64,000 bases of DNA from Climacteris rufus (lineage: Eukaryota > Chordata > Aves > Passeriformes > Climacteridae): the NCBI GenBank assembly GCA_013398175.1, contig VZRZ01004300.1, positions 967,369-1,031,368 of the forward strand, in the 5' to 3' direction. A program made the position numbers and the translations under genes. The notes below the pieces were generated by a model. That model did no database searches and had not been told where the DNA came from. It saw only the letters and a program-made list of their open reading frames with translations. Below, one piece after another: positions 60,336-64,000 of this stretch; positions within the stretch are counted from its first letter, which is position 1, and each line of letters begins with the position of its first letter.

Positions 60336-63300
60336 GTCTCTGATCAGAGCGTTACTTGCTGCCCCTTGTGTGTTTTTCTTTCTGGCCTCGGTCTGTGCGC
60401 CTACGAGAGCCCACAGCGCCCGGCTCAGCCGTCTCTGTGCTCTCCCCTGGGTTTCCACGCCTGTCTTTTCCTAAGATTCAACAAATCATCGTCTTTCAGT
60501 TTCACCTTGCACGTCATATCATCCAGTCTCATAATCGAGTTGGGGGCCACATTTTGGGCTTGCTCCAGTTTATCCTTGTCTCTTTTATGGCAGAGCTCAG
60601 AACTGCACACAGCACTCCAGATGTGGTCCCACAAAGCCAGCAGATGGAAAGAGTTTCTTTCCCCAACATCTGCATTCTTAGTAGCACAGCCTAAAATAAA
60701 GTTGCCCTTATTTGTAGCAGGAGCACACTGCTGACTCCTTGCCAACTTGTCCACCAGTACCCCTGGGCCCTTTTCTGCAAAACTGCATTTCCTCCAGCTG
60801 GCTTCTGATGTGTTCTGTTCTTTGGGCAGTGGATGAAGAGATAGGATTTCATGTTTCATTTGTTGAGCTTCAAGAGGTTCCATTCAAACCACACTGCCAA
60901 CCCACAGGGGTGACTCTGAACAGCAGCCCTGCTCTCTGGATACTGACAGCTCTGCCTGCTTTGGTGTCATGCATAAACTTGATGCAGTTACCTTCCATCC
61001 CATTGTCAAAGGTTTAAACAAGGATGTAAAAACAGTGCTGGTCCTAATGCTAACAGCACCACCCCACCTTTCCCTACCCAAGGTGCTGACAGCTCTGCTT
61101 AATCCTTGTACTAATCACAGCCCTCTGAGCTGGACAGTCCAACCACCTTGTTATCTTTTTATCCAGTCCTTATCTTACCGCTTTGGATGTCTGGATGCTA
61201 TGGGAAAGCATCTCCAAGGTGTTAGGAAAATCAAGGTGTAAAATATCCACTATTTTTGTGAGGCTTAAAAAACGACTGAGAATTTGCACTGGTTATACAT
61301 CACTGAAATTGCAAAATTAAGTTAAGTCTTCAAATGGTATTCCTTTTTCTGTAGTTTTTGTCTCTTCTGGAGTTCTCTTTGTATTGTGTCCCCATCCTGA
61401 GGTTTCAGCTGTCCTGAAAGTGTAATGGAGCTGCCAAGCTAAGCTTACCAAATTCGATCTAGTAGCCTGTCTTTGAGTTTTTCTGGTTTTCCTATTGAAA
61501 CAGACAGATGGCATAACTGCTTCCCATTCTTGAAGTCCAGCTGTGTCACTCTGTGTGCCCTGATATGACCTCAAACAAAGCAAATGGTATTCTTTGGACT
61601 ATGTCTTTTAATGGACAAATTAAAAACTAGTATCAAGCTTGTTGCTTTTGCAGACAGGCTAAATTTGGCAGGTTCTATTTTCCTGAAGAATGTTAGAGGG
61701 GAGTTGAGTGGGTTTTGGGTTTTTTGTGTTGGGTGGTTTTTGGGGTTGGTTGGTGGTTTTGGTGTGTGTGAGATGGAAGCAGTTTTCCATGAAGGCTTAG
61801 TGTATGAAATAACGCACTCCATCACTAATTCATATCTCCTTATAAATGCCAGTGCCCTCAAGTAATGGTGTTTCTTTCTTGTTAGTGTGGCCAAGAAAGA
61901 AGACATTAGGATGAGTGTCTTGAAGCTGTTGAACAGGCACAACATCGTGTTTGGTGATTACAAGTGGACAGAGTTTGATGACGCTTTCCTGAACAGCAAC
62001 GTGCAGTCTGTGTCGATCGTGGATACGGAGCTGAAACTGAAGGACAGACAGGTATTCCCAGGAGGAGTGTGCAGCTCTGTTCCTGTGAACTAGCTGTAGA
62101 CAGGCTGGTGGTAACCTAAGGACATAAGCAAGGCAAGGTCTACATGATGATGTAGTATCTCTTATTAGGCTGCCTGGTATAACTAGGGAAAGGTGGCTAA
62201 GTTTTTGGGCCTACACTGCTTAGTAAGGTCTGAAACAGAAGTAGTAGTCTTCAGAGATGAATGCCAGCTGAGAACTGTCATTTTCTTTTGTTATAATTAG
62301 CTTTGAATGAGAATTATGATGCATTGGAAGTCTTTTTATGTTCATTCTAGCCTATTGACTTGAGCAAAAGCAGTCTTTCTCTTCATATTTTTCATCTGAA
62401 TGAAGAAGGGCCAACCTCTGAAAACCTGGAAGAAGAGAATGAGGATATCACTGCAGCTCACCACTGGATGCTACCAGCAGGTACCTGTGTGATATTTCTG
62501 GAACCTCTAGAGCAATTACAATGAAAGAAAATCTTGGAAAGGCTAGAAGTGTTTATAGGGTCTTTGTATTTATTGTTTGTCTATAGAATTATCTATCGAC
62601 CTTTTTCTTTATGGAACAAATATATTTGGACTTTTTTTGTGTGGTTTTGAGTGAACTGCTACAGATGATTCCAGAACACATCATTTATTTCTGTAATACT
62701 TGTGGATCTGTGGAAATAACTTGTGATCTAAAACATAATCAGGTGGTCTAGCCATAATCAGAAGCATGGAAGTTTTTAACCCTGCAAGCTGCAGTCCAAA
62801 TTTTGTTTAACTTGGACTCCCAAGAGTCATCACATTAAATTAATTTTCAGGATCCCACTGCTGGCTTCCAGCCCCCAACACAGTCCTGCTCTCATATATG
62901 AAACAGACATACAAAGTAAAGAGATTTAGAGTCTTCAGAAAGTCTTCTGAAGAGAAAAATGAGGCTTTGCTCTGTGTTAGAGCAAGACCTCCCTGTTACT
63001 ATCTTGTGCTTGGCAAATTTGGATTCTGTGCCTGGAAGGAGAAGCATGGGTGTGAGCTTAAAGCTCAGAGAGACAGTAATTCTGAAACTTTTCCTACCCT
63101 TTCTGTGTTGTGAAATGCCTAAGTAACCATTACATTTATTTTCAAGAAGAATTCAACCTGATACATTGACATTATTCTCACATTCTTGAGGTTTATAGTT
63201 CAGTCTTTTGTTCTTTTCTTTGCTGAAAATTAGAATATAACTGCTAGGAATGGTTGATATCCAAATGATAACCTTAGTTTTTTATGCATTATTCAGCTAC

Positions 63301-63794
63301 ATGTTTTTTTTGGTCCTCTACATCTTGAAGTTGGGGGGGAAAAAAAGAAGCAAAGTTGAATGATAAAATTTGCCTTAGAACCCTCCTCCTACCACAACTT
63401 TTCATAGCTTTCTTGGAGAAATGTAGGTCCATCCCATACCAAGTATGGAAAAAATTATATTTTTCCTTTCACGTTAAGAAATTAACATTAATTTCTTGTC
63501 ACAATTATCTGAGGAAGCAGAAGCTGAGAACCTGCTGAATTTGACTGTTAGAAAGTAGCATTTGCATTTGAGAAAAATAACACTTCCCCCCCCGCCCCGA
63601 GTTATTTTACTTGCTCTCATCTATCTGTTCTTAATTTTAGTTGAGAATAACTTGTAAACTGCTTTGTGCTGCAATGATAAGCTACAAGTTTCCAGACTGA
63701 TTTATCCTAAACAGGTATATAATACATTGCTTTTGCAGCTGAATTCCATGGCCTTTGGGAAAGTCTTATATATGACACTGAAGTAAAAGCAAAC
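60244..63794 (+). CDS. TRIP13: TRIP13, AAA+ ATPase (first four coding exons; continues past the window)
   Basis: TRIP13 (Pch2) is an AAA+ ATPase. With p31comet it opens the HORMA domain of MAD2, silencing the spindle checkpoint, and it removes HORMADs from synapsed chromosomes in meiosis. Four exons join in phase: 60244-60335, 61886-62051, 62351-62480, 63739-63794. They encode residues 1-148 of a protein that is about 432 residues in mammals. The N-terminal domain is clear: MDDAAGDLKQALPNV, HVEVHQKSSS, KKEDIRMSVLKLLNRHNIVF, PIDLSKSSLSLHIFHLNEEG and AEFHGLWESLIYDTEVKAN. The Walker A and B motifs and sensor residues lie to the right of the window and cannot be checked. The start codon has A at -3 and G at +4. 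It is divergent from BRD9 and probably shares its promoter. Confidence 0.97.
60500..61255 (-). mobile_element. old CR1 LINE fragment in TRIP13 intron 1
   Basis: The plus strand shows the complement of the CR1 coding part and 3' region, well eroded: GCACACTGCTGACTCCTTGCC (about 60723) and CCACCAGTACCCCTGGGCCC (about 60751). It also has TCACAGCCCTCTGAGCTGGAC (about 61116) and an ATCAAGGTGTAAAATATCCAC end (about 61230). It is antisense to TRIP13. Divergence is higher than in the copies at 9.8 and 59.0 kb, so it is older. The element's reverse transcriptase frame is broken. Confidence 0.88.
61697..61770 (+). other. G/T-rich tract with several GGG runs
   Basis: On the sense strand of TRIP13 the tract carries runs GGGG, GGG, GGG, GGG and GGGG separated by T-rich loops of 4 to 11 bases. 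It could fold as an imperfect G-quadruplex in DNA or nascent RNA. Loops are long, so the support is moderate. Confidence 0.4.
61886..62051 (+). CDS. TRIP13: TRIP13 coding exon 2 (residues 32-86)
   Basis: Acceptor TCTTGTTAG|TGTGGCC, donor AGACAG|GTATTC. It encodes VAKKEDIRMSVLKLLNRHNI, VFGDYKWTEFDDAFLNSNVQ and SVSIVDTELKLKDRQ. Strongly conserved with mammals in the N-terminal HORMA-interacting domain. The open frame at 61887-62093 extends into intron 2. Confidence 0.97.
62052..63738 (+). other. TRIP13: TRIP13 introns 2 and 3
   Basis: Intron 2 (62052-62350) is 299 bp and intron 3 (62481-63738) is 1,258 bp. Both are AT-rich with GT-AG ends. Small frames such as 62898-63113 have no recognised family. 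I see no repeats or RNA genes. Confidence 0.8.
62351..62480 (+). CDS. TRIP13: TRIP13 coding exon 3 (residues 87-129)
   Basis: Acceptor TTCTAG|CCTATT, donor CAGCAG|GTACCT. It encodes PIDLSKSSLSLHIFHLNEEG, PTSENLEEENEDITAAHHWM and LPA. The acidic stretch NLEEENED is conserved in position. Confidence 0.97.
63739..63794 (+). CDS. TRIP13: TRIP13 coding exon 4 (residues 130-148)
   Basis: Acceptor TTTTGCAG|CTGAAT, donor AAC|GTAAGT. It encodes AEFHGLWESLIYDTEVKAN, just before the AAA+ core. The gene must continue: mammals have a leucine-rich segment next, and no stop codon has been reached. Confidence 0.96.
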
Positions 63795-64000
63795 GTAAGT
63801 TGAAAGTGAATAACAATCAAGATTGCTTGAGGAGAAGTAAGAGCTGAAAAGAAACCTGTTTAAAGTTTGCTGCATCCTGTGGAGATATGGGTGCAGGCTA
63901 GGCAGAAGGGAATGGGAGTTTAACTGTGTTTCTGGCACCAGCTTAACATTCATTGGCTTGGCAGTCATGTCAGGCAGCACTGTTGTTCATATAAATGCAC
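63795..64000 (+). other. TRIP13: TRIP13 intron 4, start only
   Basis: Begins GTAAGT after exon 4 and runs to the edge of the window without a further exon. Confidence 0.85.

Larger units (their letters stand above)
60336..61885 (+). other. TRIP13: TRIP13 intron 1
   Basis: A 1,550-bp intron. Its central half is an old CR1 fragment in reverse orientation (about 60500-61255). A G/T-rich tract at about 61697-61770 lies 115-190 bp before exon 2. Open frames at 60366-60883 on both strands come from the repeat. Confidence 0.85.

Noticed and set aside
60366..60883. Several frames of 100-152 codons around TRIP13 intron 1
   Set aside because: They fall in the CR1 fragment and in the end of the CpG block. 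They are remnants of the repeat, not a gene.
1..64000. CRISPR arrays, bacterial operons, phage or rRNA/tRNA genes
   Set aside because: None seen. The sequence is vertebrate nuclear DNA with spliced genes and avian repeats.

Overview
This window is bird nuclear DNA. It holds two spliced vertebrate genes whose exons can be joined in frame, BRD9 and TRIP13. The interspersed repeats are of avian type: 5'-truncated CR1 LINE tails in both orientations and two LTR-retroelement relics. The GC-poor intergenic sequence and single-base N characters fit a draft avian assembly. The LTR types suggest a neoavian, perhaps a passerine, but the species cannot be fixed from this sequence.

Layout. Positions 1-36,900 hold no coding exon that I could recognise. 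I see an LTR relic (about 410-1431), a second and better preserved LTR on the minus strand (8750-9331), CR1 fragments near 9.8, 10.6, 11.7, 13.1, 25.9-26.4 and 29.9-30.2 kb, and a few simple repeats. BRD9 occupies the minus strand from its start codon at 59780 to its stop at 37780, with a likely poly(A) signal at 37038-37043. All 16 coding exons were placed by protein similarity, consensus splice sites and phase. Together they make 1,881 nt, encoding 626 residues without an interruption. TRIP13 starts on the plus strand at 60244, and its first four coding exons (148 residues) are present. The rest lies beyond the right edge.

How the genes relate. BRD9 and TRIP13 are divergent. Their start codons are 463 bp apart inside a CpG-rich block (about 59640-60310), so a shared bidirectional promoter is the natural reading. 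BRD9 is the bromodomain subunit of the non-canonical BAF chromatin remodelling complex. TRIP13 is the AAA+ ATPase that remodels HORMA-domain proteins such as MAD2 and the meiotic HORMADs. The BRD9-TRIP13 pair is a conserved vertebrate neighbourhood (human 5p15.33).

I found no wholly new system. The items most worth a second look are a built-in tandem splice acceptor in BRD9 exon 7 that would switch a 20-residue segment on or off, a lengthened BRD9 N-terminus, two splice donors with weak consensus, a 67-bp duplication at an N that may be an assembly join, and the lack of any recognisable neighbour gene in 37 kb downstream of BRD9.
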